The notes below the pieces were generated by a model. That model saw only the letters and a list, made by a program, of their open reading frames with translations, was not told where the DNA came from and did no database searches. A stretch of 64,000 nucleotides of DNA. It comes from Antilocapra americana (Eukaryota > Chordata > Mammalia > Artiodactyla > Antilocapridae). The stretch spans positions 1,821,414 through 1,885,413 of the forward strand of contig ML660213.1 of assembly GCA_007570785.1 (NCBI GenBank), given 5' to 3'. Numbering within the stretch: the first letter of the stretch is position 1; every line of letters starts with the position of its first letter. The position numbers and the translations under genes are program-made. Shown here piece by piece: positions 46,901 to 59,990 of the stretch.

Positions 46901-47490
46901 TTTGGAGGTCATGATAGTGGTAATCCTGGTTGGGGTTTAGAACAGGGCACAATGCAGAGGTTCCAGGGATCAGTGCTATTCTATTTAGTAATTTTGATAC
47001 TAGTTACATTTGGGTTTTGAAATCTGTCAACGGGAATACCTATGATTTTTGTATTTTTCTGTTTGTTAAACTTTGGTACAAAGTTTTGCTGAAAAGGAAA
47101 TAAAAATGTAGTTACATAAAATTCAAACTATACAAGCTGAAAGTGAAAATTCTATGTAGGTTTACTGACCACATTCAGAGAAACTACTACCAACAATTTG
47201 GCAATTTTTTTCTCAGAAATATTTATACATATATGTATGTTGTTGTTTGTTTTTCTTTACTTAAATCGGATTAAATCACAGACTATTCTGTAAGTTATTT
47301 AAAATATCTTAAAATAAAATTGCATATGTTTTAAATATGTGTACAATGTGATAATTTGTAAATATACATAGTGAAATGATTACTACAGTCAAGCTAATTG
47401 ACACAATATATCCTTACTAGGTACTAAGTTTTGTGCATGGTAAATGCATCTGATATCTATTTTCTTAGCACCTTTTAATAGAGTATTATT
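46901..47490. other. Intron, nothing recognised
   Basis: AT-rich; possibly the decayed end of the old L1 at its left. Confidence 0.45.
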
Positions 47491-47502
47491 ATAGTATTAT
47501 TA

Positions 47503-47738
47503 GGCTTCCCAAGTGGTACTGGGGGTTAAGAATCTGCCTATCAATGCAGGAGATGCAAGATTCCATGCCTGGGTTGGGAACATTCCCTGGAGTAGGAAAG
47601 GGAAACCTGCCCCAATACTCCTGCCTGGAAAACCTGCAGGGAAACTGCCCCAATATTTCCTGCCTGGAAAATTCCGTGGACAGAGGAGCCTGGTAGGCTA
47701 CAGTCCATGGGGCCACAAAAAGCTTAACACTATTGAGC
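47503..47738 (+). mobile_element. Bov-tA SINE with internal duplication, 12-bp TSD
   Basis: Sense Bov-tA between ATAGTATTATTA at 47491-47502 and 47739-47750. About 38 bp (from GAAACCTGCCCCAATACTC) is repeated in tandem at 47601-47638 and 47639-47677 with a few changes. Confidence 0.92.
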
Positions 47739-47874
47739 ATAGTATTATTAAGTATAGTAATCATGCTTATATATTACATCTCTAGACTTTCATCCCACAT
47801 AACTGCAACTATATAGTCTTTGACCAACATCTCCCCAGTCCCTAGCAACCATTATCCTACTGTACCCTGTTTCC

Positions 47875-48115
47875 ATGAATTTGATTTTTTTAAAAATTTA
47901 TTCCACATACAAGTGAGTTCTATTCATCTTTCTCTATTTGAGTTATTTCACTTAGCATAATGCCTTCCAGTTTTATCCACTTTGTTACAAGTGGCAAGAT
48001 TACTTTCCATGGTTGAATAATATTCCATTGTATATTGATGTATATTTCTTTATCCATTTATCCACTGATGAACATTTGGTCTGTTTCTTTATCTTAGCTA
48101 TTGTGAAAAACGCTT
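47875..48115 (-). repeat. Old L1 fragment
   Basis: Reverse complement: TCACTTAGCATAATGCCTTC, then ATAATATTCCATTGTATATT and TCTTAGCTATTGTGAAAAAC are L1 ORF2-end signatures. Confidence 0.75.
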
Positions 48116-48779
48116 CTGTAAGTGCTTTTCACTTTGTAAAGTAGAGAAAATACCTTTCCACATCAGTACACAAAGATACACAATATTCTCTAATGACTAA
48201 ATACATTTACATAGTTTATAATTTTATCACAGATAACATTTAGTTGCTAATTATTTTATATTAAAAATAGTCTTACAGCAGTTTTTCTCTCATATTGGTG
48301 GGCTCTAAGATGATGTTCAAAAAGTTTTTAATTTCATTGATATTGCCATATGGTCTTTCAAAACAAGTAATTATTTAAAACAGTTTTCATAGTTTCAATG
48401 ATTATATCCCCATACTCTGGTCAATAATAGATATTTCAAAATCTGAGATGAAATAGTGAAAATTTAGGTTTCTTTTAATTCACTTTTTATATTACTAGTG
48501 GTAGTAAAAACTTCATAAAGTTTTTACCATATGAAAGCAAAGTAAAGATACTTTACTTTAGCCATAAAGATAACCATGTATTTTTCTGGGAGTTGTGTGT
48601 ACAAATATATCTTGTCCAATTTCAAAGGTCTATTTATTGGTTCCTACTTACTCTATATGAGTTCTTTAAATATTGTTGATCATCATATGTTATGAGCCAC
48701 CATTCTCTGTCTTCAGGTTTATTGTAATCAACTACCTTTTTTGATCTCTCTTTTTCCATCCTTGCTCCATTTCACCCTA

Positions 48780-48780
<1 letters not shown>
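48116..48780. other. Intron, nothing recognised
   Basis: AT-rich unique-looking sequence. Confidence 0.45.

Positions 48781-48781
<1 letters not shown>

Positions 48782-48813
<32 letters not shown>
48782..48813. repeat. (AC)16 microsatellite
   Basis: Perfect run. Confidence 0.97.
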
Positions 48814-48816
<3 letters not shown>

Positions 48817-48834
48817 TATTCTAAAATAATAGCT

Positions 48835-49500
48835 GGGGTGATCTCATCAAAAGACAATTCTGGTCACATCCTTCCTCTATTTGGTGACTACTAGAGGTTT
48901 CTTGTATTATATCAAGTAAAACACAAAGTCATCACAACAGTCTAGAACATCCTAAATAATCAAGCACTCATTATGTCTCTCATTTCCAGTCATACTTCCC
49001 CTTCCTCTCTCCACCCTGGTTACCTCAGCAACTGCTCTTCCCTCTGCCTTGAAATATCTTCCCAGGCAGGGGTCCCCAGCCTCTGGAACCCAATGCCTCA
49101 TGATCTGAGGTGCAGCAGATGTGGTAATAATAGCAATGAAGTGCACGACAATGTGCTTGAATCACCCCAGATCGTCCTCCCCTCCATTACACGGAAAAAC
49201 CGTCTTCCATGAAACCAGTCCCTCACACCAAAAAGACTGGGACCACTGATCCCAGGCATCTTTCAGGCTTCCTACCTCGTTTTTAACAGGTCTTTTCTCA
49301 AATTCACCTTCTATCTGAGGTCCATGATGATTCGTTTATTAACAACTATAGCCACCTGTCTGCTTTACTTTTCTCCATAACATACATCATATCCAGCACT
49401 TTCTATACTTTCATCATTTATTTACCTCATATCTCCATCCCCTAAACTGAAATCTAGAATAGTGCCTGCTTCATTCTAAGCTCTCAATAAATTTTTGTGT
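48835..49500 (+). repeat. L2 LINE fragment
   Basis: The layout TCTGGTCACATCCTTCCTCT, CAACTGCTCTTCCCTCTGCC, TTGAAATATCTTCCC, then after an insert TCATTCTAAGCTCTCAATAA fits a diverged L2 3' half. Confidence 0.6.
49067..49248. mobile_element. Non-autonomous hAT element inside L2, 8-bp TSD
   Basis: 182 bp with near-matching termini CAGGGGTCCCCAG and GGGACCACTG, and an 8-bp target repeat TTCCCAGG/ATCCCAGG (49059-49066, 49249-49256, one mismatch). TSD length and ends are those of hAT transposons. Confidence 0.8.
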
Positions 49501-49509
49501 ATTAGATGC

Positions 49510-50110
49510 TCATCATTTCTATTTTTTAAAAAAAATGTTTAATTTATTCCTCCCCCAACTCCCATTTGGTAACCATATCTTTGTTTTCTTCGTCTGTCAG
49601 TCTGCTTTGTAAATATGCTCATTGATAATCTATTTTTAGATTCCACATATAAGCATCATCATATGGTACTTGTCTATTTCTGACTTACTTTAGTACGAAT
49701 CTCTAGGTCCATCCATGTTAATGTAAATGGCATTATCTCATTCATTTTTTATAGCTGAGTAACATTCCCTTGTACTGTATATGCCACATCTTCTTTACCC
49801 ATTCACCCATGAATAGATACACAGGTTGCTCCAGTGTTTTGGCTATTATAAACAGTGCTATGAACATTGGGTTGCATGTATGTTTTCTAATTGTGTTTTT
49901 TTCTGGATATATACGCAGGAGTGGGATTGCAGGATCACATAATAGCCCTGTTTTAGTTTTTTAAGGAAGATCTGTACTCTTCTCCATAGTGACTACACCA
50001 GCTTACATTTCCATCAATAGTGTATTAGGGTTCCTTTTTCTCCACACCCTCCCCAGCACTTATTACTTGCAGAATTTTTGATGATAGTCATTTTGACCAG
50101 TGTGAGGGAT
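49510..50110 (-). repeat. L1 ORF2 end and 3' region
   Basis: Reverse complement: TAGCTGAGTAACATTCCCTT, GGCTATTATAAACAGTGCTA, AGGAGTGGGATTGCAGGATC and CCAGTGTGAGGGATTACC. Confidence 0.82.
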
Positions 50111-50250
50111 TACCACACTGATCCTTTGTCTGCAAAGATGTTTCAAATACTTTCTCTGTTTGCTCTATGCCTTTTAATCTTATGTTGTTTTTCACTATCC
50201 TATTGAATAGAAAAAATTACTCAAATTTTTTTTAAATTTGTGTTTTAATT

Positions 50251-50474
50251 AGATATGGGAGAATGGCATTGAAACATGTTAGTTATCATATGTGAAATCA
50301 ATCGCCCAGGGTTGATGCTCGGGGCTGGTGCACCGAGATGTCCCAGGGGGAGGGAATCGGGAGGGAGGAGGGAGGGGGGTTCTGGAGGGGGAGCATATGT
50401 AAACCCATGGCAGTTTCATGTCATTGTATGGCAAAACCAACACAATAAAGTAAAGAAAATTTTTAAAAAAAAGT
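50251..50474 (+). mobile_element. Bovine L1 3' end
   Basis: GGAGAATGGCATTGAAACAT through the G-rich 3' UTR (GGGAGGGAGGAGGGAGGGG) to AACACAATAAAGTAAAG and an A-tail. Confidence 0.9.
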
Positions 50475-51400
50475 ACTTCCCTACTCACAAAATAATAAAA
50501 AGTAGTCTTTAATGTTGCTTCTAGTATATTCATGACTTTTTTATATATAAAATTTTAGTCCAGATGATTCAGCTTTCTACTGGACAATGACAGCAGCCTC
50601 ATATTTATGCATTTTCTTGAAAATTCACTATGATGAAGAAGGAGAAAAAAATATAATCACCAAACCCAAGCCTACAAATTCACCAAGAGACAGAGAATTC
50701 TAAAAACTTCAATGTGTGAAATAGCAAAATAAACATTCTAAATCATAAGCATCAGCACCAGAGTTCACATTGGAGTTGAGTGTGCAATAAAGAATGAGGA
50801 GAAAAGGGCAGAGGGCAGAAGGACCCAGTCATGGCAGAAGTCAGATAAAACTACCCCCTGAAAATCAGTTCCTCCCTGACTGAAAACAAACAACAACAAA
50901 AACCGAGAAGACTTAAGCATGCTGGGTTAAACCACTGGTCACTTGAGCAAAGAGCAAACTGAGGAAGGCATTGCTTCCAGAAAACAGGGAAAGCACGAGA
51001 AGGGGCCCTATCCCTGAGGTCCTATCTTTCAGAGGCAGAGAAGGAAGTAAATGGAAGCTAAGAGTTCTGAGTTAACAAAAGAAATTCAGAAAACACACAA
51101 ACCACTCAGATAACACCAACTATAAAAGAAATCATTTTTCAACAGTGTCTCTCTCTTAAACCATACAACCCAACAAGCCTCTCAAAACCTGTATCTCAAG
51201 TGACAAATCCTTGTTATTGCAGATTCAGGAAAAGGCAAAACAATTCAAAATGACTGGAAATAACCAGATAATATGCTTATATAGCTACTGTAAGAAAAAA
51301 TGAAATTGAGAACCAAATCATCTCAGCAGAGGAAAAGTCTTCCCTCAGAAATCCAAACACAGCCACTATAATCGAATGCAAGTGTATTACAACTCCCAGC
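50475..51400. other. Intron, nothing recognised
   Basis: Unique-looking, A-rich on the plus strand. Confidence 0.45.
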
Positions 51401-52180
51401 ATGAATGATTGGTTCAATTCAGTCATTCTGTCATGTCTACCTCTTTGAGACCCATGGACTGCAGCAGGCTAGGCTTCGCTGTCTGTCACCAATTCCTGGA
51501 GCTTGCTCAAACTCATGTCCATCAAGTTGGTGATGCCATCCAATCATCTTATCCTCTATCTTCCCTTCACTTCCTGCCTTCAGTCTTTCCCAGCATCAGG
51601 GTCTTTTCTAATGAGTCAATTCTTCACAATCAGGTGGCCAAAGTATTGGAATTCCAGCTTCGGAATCAGTCCTTCCAATGAATATTAAGGAATGGTTTCT
51701 TTTAGGATTGCCTGGTTTGATCTCCTTGCAATCCAAGGGACTCTCTAGAGTCTTCTCCAGCACCACAGTTCAAAAGCATCAATTCTTTGGCACTCACCTT
51801 TCTTTATGGTCAAACTCTTATGTCTATACATGACTACTGGAAAAACCATAGCTTTGACTAGATGGACCTGTGTTGGCAAAGTAATGTCTCTGCTTTTTAA
51901 TGTGCTATCTAGGTTGGTCATAACTTTTCTTTCAAGGAGTAAGCATCTTTTAATTTCATGACTGCAGTTAGCATCTGCAGTGATTTCGGAGACCAAGAAA
52001 ATCAGGTCTGTCACTATTTCCATTGTTTCCCCATCTATTTGCCTGCCATAAAGTAATAGAATTGGATTCTATGATCCTAGTTTTCTGAATGTTGAGTTTT
52101 AAGCCAGCTTTCTCTCTCCCCGTTCACTTTCATCAAGCTGCTCTTTAGGTCCTCTTTGCTTTCTGCCATGAATGATAGAG
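51401..52180 (-). repeat. BovB LINE 3' part
   Basis: Reverse-complement BovB from the tail (TTCTGTCATGTCTACCTC) into the RT C-terminal region (TTTCTGCCATGAATG). Confidence 0.9.
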
Positions 52181-52204
52181 CTGCTAATAAGTGTTTATAA
52201 ATAT

Positions 52205-52306
52205 GAAAAAAATCGGGAGGGAGGTGGGAGGGGGGTTCTGGAAGGGGAACACATGGTGGATTCATGTCAATGTATGGCAAAACCAACATGATATTGTAAA
52301 GAAAAA
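52205..52306 (+). repeat. Bovine L1 3' terminal scrap
   Basis: GGGAGGGAGGTGGGAGGGGG to ATATTGTAAAGAAAAAAG; only the last 100 bp of an L1 3' UTR. Confidence 0.85.
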
Positions 52307-52389
52307 AGTCTTTCTTGAATTTGTTACAATAAAAAACATTCAAATTCTCATAACATAAATATATAGAATATATATTTTAAAAAACCCTA

Positions 52390-52827
52390 CAAATCAATGC
52401 ATTTTTCCAAAGAGGAAATGCAACTGGCCAATAGGCACATGAAAAGATGCTCAACATTGGTAATGAGCAGGGACACGTATATCAAAACCACGATGAAATA
52501 CCACTTCCCATCTGTCAGAATGGCCATCATCAAAAAGAACACAAACAACAAATGTTAGTCAGGATATGGAGAAAAGCGAAACATTGCACACTGTTGCTGA
52601 GAATGTAATTTGCTGCAGCCACTGTGGGAAACACTATGGAAGTCTCTCAAAAAACTAAAAGCAGAACTGCCATAGGAGCCAGCAATTCCAGTCCCAAGTA
52701 TATATCCAAAAATTTTAAATATTAATTCAAAAAGATGCAGGCACCCCAATTTTCACAGCAGCATTAATTACAATTGGAAAGATATGGAAGCAACATAAAT
52801 GTCTATCAATAGATGAATAAAGATGAT

Positions 52828-52860
<33 letters not shown>

Positions 52861-53240
52861 ATGGAATACTACTCAAACATAAAAGAATGAAATTTTGCTA
52901 TTTGTGGCAACATAGATGGACTTGGAGATCATTGTGCTAAATGAAATAAGTCAGAGAAAGACAAATACCATATATGGTATCACTTATATGTGGAATCTAA
53001 AAAATACAACAAGCTAGTGAATATTACAAAAAGAAGCAGACTCACATGTAGAAAGCCAACTAGTGGTTACCAGTGAGGAGGGAGAGAGACAATACAGAGG
53101 TAGGGAATGGGAGTACAAAATATGGATTAAAAGATAAGCAACAGAGTTATACTGTACAACATGAGGAGTATAGACAACACTTTTCAATAACTATAAATAG
53201 ATTGTAACCTTTAAAACTAATTTTTTCAAATTATTAACAA
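52390..53240 (+). repeat. Older L1 ORF2 3' region
   Basis: Sense L1: GGCCAATAGGCACATGAAAA, CATCTGTCAGAATGGCCATC, then AATGGAATACTACTCAAACA and a diverged 3' UTR. It contains an (AC)n run at about 52828-52854. Confidence 0.85.
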
Positions 53241-53750
53241 TCAAAATAAAATTAAAACACAAACTACTCCTTAAAACATGGACTAAAAAGTTTGAACAGT
53301 CACAACCAAAAAGCCCTGATATATGAATAACCAAGTTTCACAAGGAAGATGCTCAATTTCATCAATCAAGAAACTACAAATTAAAAGTACAGTCACATAT
53401 CATGCCCTACTCTCACGAATGGCTAAAATTAACAACACTAAATTCTGCTGTATGTAAATGTAAGATGGAGCAACCATTTCAGAAAAATGCAGGGTATTTT
53501 CTTACTAAGTTAAACATATAACCTCACCTATGACTCATTTTGTGTTTTGCCTTTTCATTTTCTTAACATCTCTTGAAGAAGTTGAATTTATAATTTTTTA
53601 ATGGACAGTGCTTTCTATATCCTAAGAAGTATTTACCAACACCAAGTTTATCAAGATATTCTCTTATTTTTCTCCTAAAAGCTATGTAAATTTAGCTTTT
53701 ATTTTTTATGTCTATGACTGCATCTCAAATCAATTTGTATGTAAAATGTG
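53241..53750. other. Intron, nothing recognised
   Basis: AT-rich; may contain more decayed L1. Confidence 0.4.
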
Positions 53751-53905
53751 GCATGGGCTTCCCTGGTGGCTAAGCTGTAAAATAATCTGCCTGACAGTGC
53801 TACCAATGTATGAGATGTTGGTTAGATTCCTGGATCGGGACAATCTCTTGGAGAAGCCATGGCAATCCAATCCAGTATTCTTGCCTGGAGAATCTCATGG
53901 ATTCA
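53751..53905 (+). mobile_element. Bov-tA SINE, 3'-truncated
   Basis: GGGCTTCCCTGGTGGCTAAG to CTTGCCTGGAGAATCTCATGG, then directly joined to L1. Confidence 0.88.
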
Positions 53906-53909
53906 AACC

Positions 53910-56704
53910 TCGACATGAATCAGCCATAGGTATACAAATATTCCCTCCCTTTTGAAACTCCTTCCCATCTCCCACCCCATCTCACTCCTCCAGGATGATA
54001 CAGAGCTCCTGTTTGAGTTTCCTGAGCCATCCAGCAAATTCCCATTGGCTATCTATTTTACATATGGTAATGTAAGTTTCCATGTTACTCTTTCCAAACA
54101 TCTCACCCTCTCCTCCCCTCTCCCCATTTCCATCAGTCTATTCTCTATATATGTTTCTCCACTGCTGTCCTGTAGATAAATTCTTCAGTAACATTTTTCT
54201 AGATTTCATATATACGTGTTAGAACATGATATTTATCTTTCTCATTCTGAATCATTTCACTCTTTATAATAGGTTCTAGGTTCATCCACATCATCAGTGC
54301 TGACTCAAATGTGTTCCCTTTTATGGCTGAGTAATATTCCATTGTGTATATGTACCACTACTTCTTTATCCATTCATTTGTCAGTGGACATCTAGGTTGC
54401 TTCCACATTCTAGTTATTGTAAATAGTGCTGCAATGAACAATGAAATGTATGTGTCTTTTTCAATTTTGGTTTCCTCAGGATATATGCCTAGTGGGACTG
54501 TTTTATTCCTAGCTTTTTAAGGAATCTCCATAATCTCTTCCATAGTCACTGTACCAATTTACATTCCCACCAACAGTGCAAGAGTGTTCCCTTTTCTCCA
54601 CACCTTCTCCAGAATTTATTGTTTGTAGACTTTTTGATGACAGCAATTCTGACCAGTGTGAGGTGATGTCTCACTGTGGTTTTGATTTGCATTTCTCTAA
54701 CAATGAGAGATGTTGAGCATCTTTTCATGTATTTGTTAGCCATCTGTATGTCTACACTGGAGAAATGTCTGTTTAGGTCTTTTTCCCACTTTTTGACTGG
54801 GCTTTTTTTTTTTTTCCTGGCACTGAGCTACATGAGCTTCCTATATACTTTGGAAATTAACTCTTTGTCAGTTGTTTCATTTGCTATTATTTTCTCCCAT
54901 TCTGAGGGTTGTCTTATCACTTTCCTTATAGTTTTCTTTGCTGTGCAAAAACTTTTAACTTTAATCAGGTTCCACTTGTTTACTTTTGTTTTTATTTCTG
55001 TTTCTCTAGGAGGTGGGTCATAAAGGATCTTGCTCTATGTCATTGAGTGTTCTGCCTAGGTATTCCTCTAAGATTTTTAAAATTTCTGGTCTTACATTTA
55101 GATCTTTAATCCGTTTCTAGTTTATCTTTGTGTGTGGCATTAGGAAGTGTTCTAATTCTATTCTTTTAGGTGTAGCTATCCAGTTTTCCCAGAACCATTT
55201 ATTGAAGAGGCTGTCTTTGTCTCATTTTAAATTCTTGTCTCCTTTGTTAAAAACAAACCCATAGGTGCATGGGTTTATTTCTGGGCTTCCTATCTTGTTC
55301 CATTAGCCTACATTTCTGTTTTTGTGCCAGTACCATAGTGCCTTGATGACTGTAGCTTTGTAGTATGATCTGAAGTCAGGAAGGTTGATTCCTCCAGCTC
55401 CATTCTTTCTCAAGACTGCTTTGGCTATTTGGGGTCTTTTGTGTTTCCATGTGAATTGTGAAATTTTTTGTTCTAGTTCTGTGAAAAATGCCATTGGTAA
55501 TTTGATAGGGATCACATTGAATCTGTAGATTGCATTTGGTTGTATAGTGATTTTCACAATGTAGATTCTTCCTACCCAGGAAGAAGGAATATCTCTCCAT
55601 TTGTTTATGTCATCTTTGATTTCTCTTATTAGTGTCTTATAATTTTCTGTGTACAGTTCTTTTGTCTCCTTAGATACTAAATTATTTTTGTTGCTACTGT
55701 AAATGGGATTGATTCCTTACTTTCTCTTTCTGATTTTTCTTTGTTAGTATATAGAAATGCAAGTGATTGCTGGGTATTAATTTTGTATCTTGCAACTTTG
55801 CTAAATTCACTGAGTAGCTCTAGTAATTTTCTGATACTATCTTTAGGGTTTTCTATGTCAGGTATCATGTCATCTGCAAAAAATGAGAGTTTTACTTCTT
55901 CTTTTCCGATCTGGATTCCTTTTATCTTCTCTGATTGCTGTAGCTAGGACTTCCAGAACTATGTTGAATAATAGTTGTGAAAGTGGACACCCTCGTCCTG
56001 TTCTTGATCTCAGGGGGAATGCTTTCAGTTTTTCACCATTGAGAATGTTTGCTGTAGGCTTATCATACATGGCCTTTCCTATGTTGAGGTAGGTTCCTTC
56101 TATGTCCATTTTTTGAAGAGTTTTAATCCATAAATGGGTGCTGAATTTTGTCAAAGGCTTTTTCTGCATCTATTGAGATGATCGTATGGTTCGTATCTTT
56201 CAATTTGTTAATACAGTGTATCACACCGATTGATTTGCATATATTGAAGATCCTTGCATCCCTGGAATAAACCCAAGTTGATCATGGTGTATGAACTTTT
56301 TGATGTGTTGCTGAATTTCACTTGCTAAAATTTTGTTGAGGATTTTTGCATCTATGTTCATCAGCGACATTGGCCTGTAGTTTTCTTTTATTGTGCTGTC
56401 TTTGTCTGGTTCTATTATCAGGGTGATGTTGGCCTCACAGAATGAGTTTGGGAGGGGACCTTTCTCTGCAATTTTTTGAAAGAGTTGTAGAAGGATAGGC
56501 ATTAGCTCTTCTCTAAATGTTAGAATTGTCCTGTGAAGCCATCTGGTCCTTGGCTTTTGTTTTTGTGGAAATTTTTGATCATAGCATCAATTTCAGTGCT
56601 TGTAATTGGGTGGTCCATAATTTCTGTTTCTTCCTGATTCAGTCTTGGAAGACTGAAGTTTTTTAAGAATCTGTCCATTTCTTCCCGGTTATCCAATTTA
56701 TTGC
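53910..56704 (-). mobile_element. L1, 5'-truncated, about 2.8 kb, inactive ORF2
   Basis: Reverse-complement L1 from its 3' UTR (GACATGAATCAGCCATAGG) back into ORF2. Readable ORF2 blocks are [20 protein letters not shown] and [20 protein letters not shown] (56221-56502), RT sequence (55870-56169), the active-site FADD on the minus strand near 55870 (TTTGCAGATGACATGATACC), and [20 protein letters not shown] (55303-55557). Frames are broken between blocks. Confidence 0.92.
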
Positions 56705-58105
56705 CATATCAAATTAGTTCAGTTGCTCAGCCATATCCAGCTCTTTGCAACCCTATGAACCACAGCATGCCAGGCCTCCCTGTTCATCACCAACTCCCTG
56801 ATTTACCCAAACTCATATCCATTGAGTTGGGGATGCCATCTAACCATCTCATTTTCTGTCGTCCCCCTCTCTTCCCACCCTCAATCTTTCGCAACATCAG
56901 GGTCTTTTCAAATGAGTCAGTTCTTCACATCAGATGGCCAAGTATTGGAGTTTCACCTTCAACATCATTCCTTCCAATGAACACCCAGGACTGATCTCCT
57001 TTAGGATGGACTGGTTGAATCTCCTTGCAGTCCAAGGGACTCTTAAGAGTTTTCTGCAACACCACAGTTCAAAAGCTTCATTTCTTCTGCACTCAGCTTT
57101 CTTCACCGTCCAATTGTCACATCCATACATGACTACTGGAAAAACCACAGCCTTAACTAGATGGACCTTTGTTGGCAAACTAATGTCTCTGCTTTTTAAT
57201 ATGCTGTCTAGGTTCGTCATAACCTTCCTTCCAAGGAGTAAGCGTCTTTTAATTTCATGGCTGCAATCATCATCTGCAGTGATTTTGGAGCCCCAAAATA
57301 TAAAATCTGCCACTGTATCCACTGTTTCCCTATCTATTTGCCATGAAGTGATGGGACCAGATGCCATGATCTTAGTTTTCTAAATATTGAACTTTAAGCC
57401 AAGTGTTTCACTTTCATCAAGAGACTCTTTAGTTCTTCTTCACTTTCTGCCATAAGGGTGGTGTCATGGTGTCATCTGCATACCTGTGGTTATTGGTATT
57501 TCTCCCGGCAATCTTGATTCCAGCTTGTGCTTCTTCCAGCCCAGCGTTTCTCATGATGTACTCTGCGTATAAGTTAAATAAGCAGGGTGACAATATACAG
57601 CCTTCACATACTCCTTTTCCTATTTGGAACCATTCTGTTGTTCCATGTTCAGTTCTAACTGTTGCTTCCTGATCTGCATACAGGTTTCTCAAGAGACAGG
57701 TTCAGATGGTCTGGTATTCCCATCTCTTTCAGAATTTTCCACAGTTTACTGTGATCCACACAGTCAAAGGCTTTGGCATAGTCAATAAAGCAGAAATATA
57801 TGTTTTTCTGGAACTCTCTTGCTTTTTCAATGATCCAGTGTATGTTGGTAAATTGATCTCTGGTTCCTCTGCCTTTTCTAAAACCAGCTTGAACATATGG
57901 AATTTCACGGTTCACATATTGCTGAAGCCTGGGTTGGAGTATTTTGAGCCTTACTTTACCAGCGTGTGAGAATTGTGAGCATTACTTTACTAGTGAGTGA
58001 GATGAGTGCAATTGTGCAATAGTTCAAGCATTCTTTGGCACTGCCTTTCTTTGGGATTGGAATGAAAACTGACCTTTTCCAGTCCTGTGGCCACTGTTGT
58101 CTATG
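56705..58105 (-). mobile_element. BovB LINE, 5'-truncated, about 1.4 kb
   Basis: Reverse-complement BovB joined to the L1 end. Open blocks are 56930-57367 (C-terminal part) and 57655-57915 (VQAGFRKGRGTRDQFTNIHW, then FCFIDYAKAFDCVDHSKLWK with the catalytic Asp kept). A tandem duplication of about 34 bp is seen near 57940-58005, and an extra TGGTGTCA unit disturbs the YADD region near 57465. Confidence 0.92.
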
Positions 58106-58986
58106 TTCAAATCCATTGCGATTTTGTTTTGTACTGTACATCTGCTGTAAAGTTCATCCAGTAAAAATTTTGAACTTCTTTATTTTAGAGCAATCATTGC
58201 ACTTTTACATGCACTTTTACCTTTAAATACTTCAAAATATTTATAATACTTGCTGTAATCTTTTGCATTCTAATTTCAATAATTTTGTCATCTGAGAATA
58301 TGCCTCCATTCACTGTGTTGAAATGAAATTGGGCTTTTAATATCATTGAGTTCAGCTGTGATTGGCCCAACTCACAATGACTGGTAACGTTGCTGCTTTG
58401 ATTTTATTCACATTTAAAATGGCAGGAAATTGGGTTGAGATTATAGATATTTTTGCTTCAAATTTGCATTAAAGCCTTTCACAATTCTAGAACCCAATCA
58501 ATAGAATAAGTTATAGGAGTCCACTTCTATGCCCCCTTCAACAAATATTGCTTTCTTGGCAAAATATGGCTGGAGAGGATATTAGGATTTGAAAACTGAG
58601 CTACTTGTTTTGACATTTGGAGTTCTAGATCTCATGTCCTCTCACTAGATCACACTGATGGTTGTCTAATACAGTTGGTTTCTCCTTGACTCTGAGAAAT
58701 TTCTCTACATATATCATCAAGCTTGTACCTCTGGGACCAAGTATCCGTCCTCAGATTTAGAAACTTCCACAGCTCTCCAATAAATCTGAATCACTTATTT
58801 CTTCCTAAAGTTAAATTAATCCAGGATTTTCTGCATTGCTAGCTATTTGAAGCTTCATAGAAAAATATGATAGTTACTTAGCCTAAGTTTTTCTTTTATT
58901 GTGGTAGTGAGTATCCTTTGCACTCTTCTACATCCAGATTAGAAGCAGAAGTTTCTATCAGTTTTATAAGTGATTTTGTTGGAACC
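58106..58986. other. Intron, nothing recognised
   Basis: AT-rich unique-looking sequence. Confidence 0.45.
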
Positions 58987-58998
58987 ATAAAGCAACTG

Positions 58999-59200
58999 CT
59001 GTTGTCCACTCTTCAGTCACTAAGTCATGTCCAACTCTTTGCAACCCCATAGACTGCAGCATGCTAGGCTTCCCTGTCCTTCACTATCTTCTGGAGTTTG
59101 CTCAAACTCACGTCCTTGAATCAGCAATGCCATCCAACCTCTGAAACCCCCTTCTCCTCTTGCCATCAATCTTCCTCATAATCAGGATCTTTTCAAATGA
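58999..59200 (-). mobile_element. Short BovB-tail element (BovB/Bov-A type), 12-bp TSD
   Basis: 202-bp reverse-complement BovB tail between perfect copies of ATAAAGCAACTG at 58987-58998 and 59201-59212. Confidence 0.93.
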
Positions 59201-59212
59201 ATAAAGCAACTG

Positions 59213-59975
59213 ATTTATATATAAATCTGCTCACTGCATCTGTCTTGCTTAAAAGTATGCCTGTATTTCCTAAATCTATCTTTTATGTATAGATAACTAT
59301 GGTCCCCTCCTAGGAATCCTTCAAAAATTTAGACTAGCTTTTAAATCAGACATTTATTCCTTTTAACTTTCAATAATTGGGGTAAATGTTATTTCTCCTT
59401 AGAAATAGATATTGATCCACTGGTTGAGAAAAGTCATTCAATTATTACATCGAGTTTAAAAAAACAGTCCCAAACCAGTTAACATTAGATAATGTTAGCT
59501 GAAATAGAAAAAAAGAAACATGAAACATGAAAAAGAAACATGAAAATATCAACTTACTTTTAAATATTGTTACTTGTAAACATTAGAGAAAAATGAAATA
59601 ATAGATGATAATTTAAACATAATTCAGTTCCATTAATTTACCTTTTCTTTCACCAAAATACATCTTTTTTTCTGAGAAATAAATATTAACAGTCAACTCA
59701 TACAGACCTTGTTCTACAGTAGATGGGCCAAATGAATACAAAACACTATAATGATATCTTAAATAAGGATAAATAATTCATATAAGCTAAATAGCAAAAA
59801 AAAAAAAAAAGACTAATTCTCTTAAAATAAGGACAGAGTAGCATATGGGAAAGTTCACAGAAGCTGTGATGACTGAACTAGATTGTGAAGGAAGGCTTAC
59901 AATTTAGCTGGTGAACAATGATGTGAAGACCACAAAGGACTTCCAAAGCCAGTGACAGATGTAGAAGAGAGGCTT
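59213..59975. other. Intron, nothing recognised
   Basis: AT-rich unique-looking sequence. Confidence 0.45.
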
Positions 59976-59990
59976 TTCCTGAAGCTTTTT

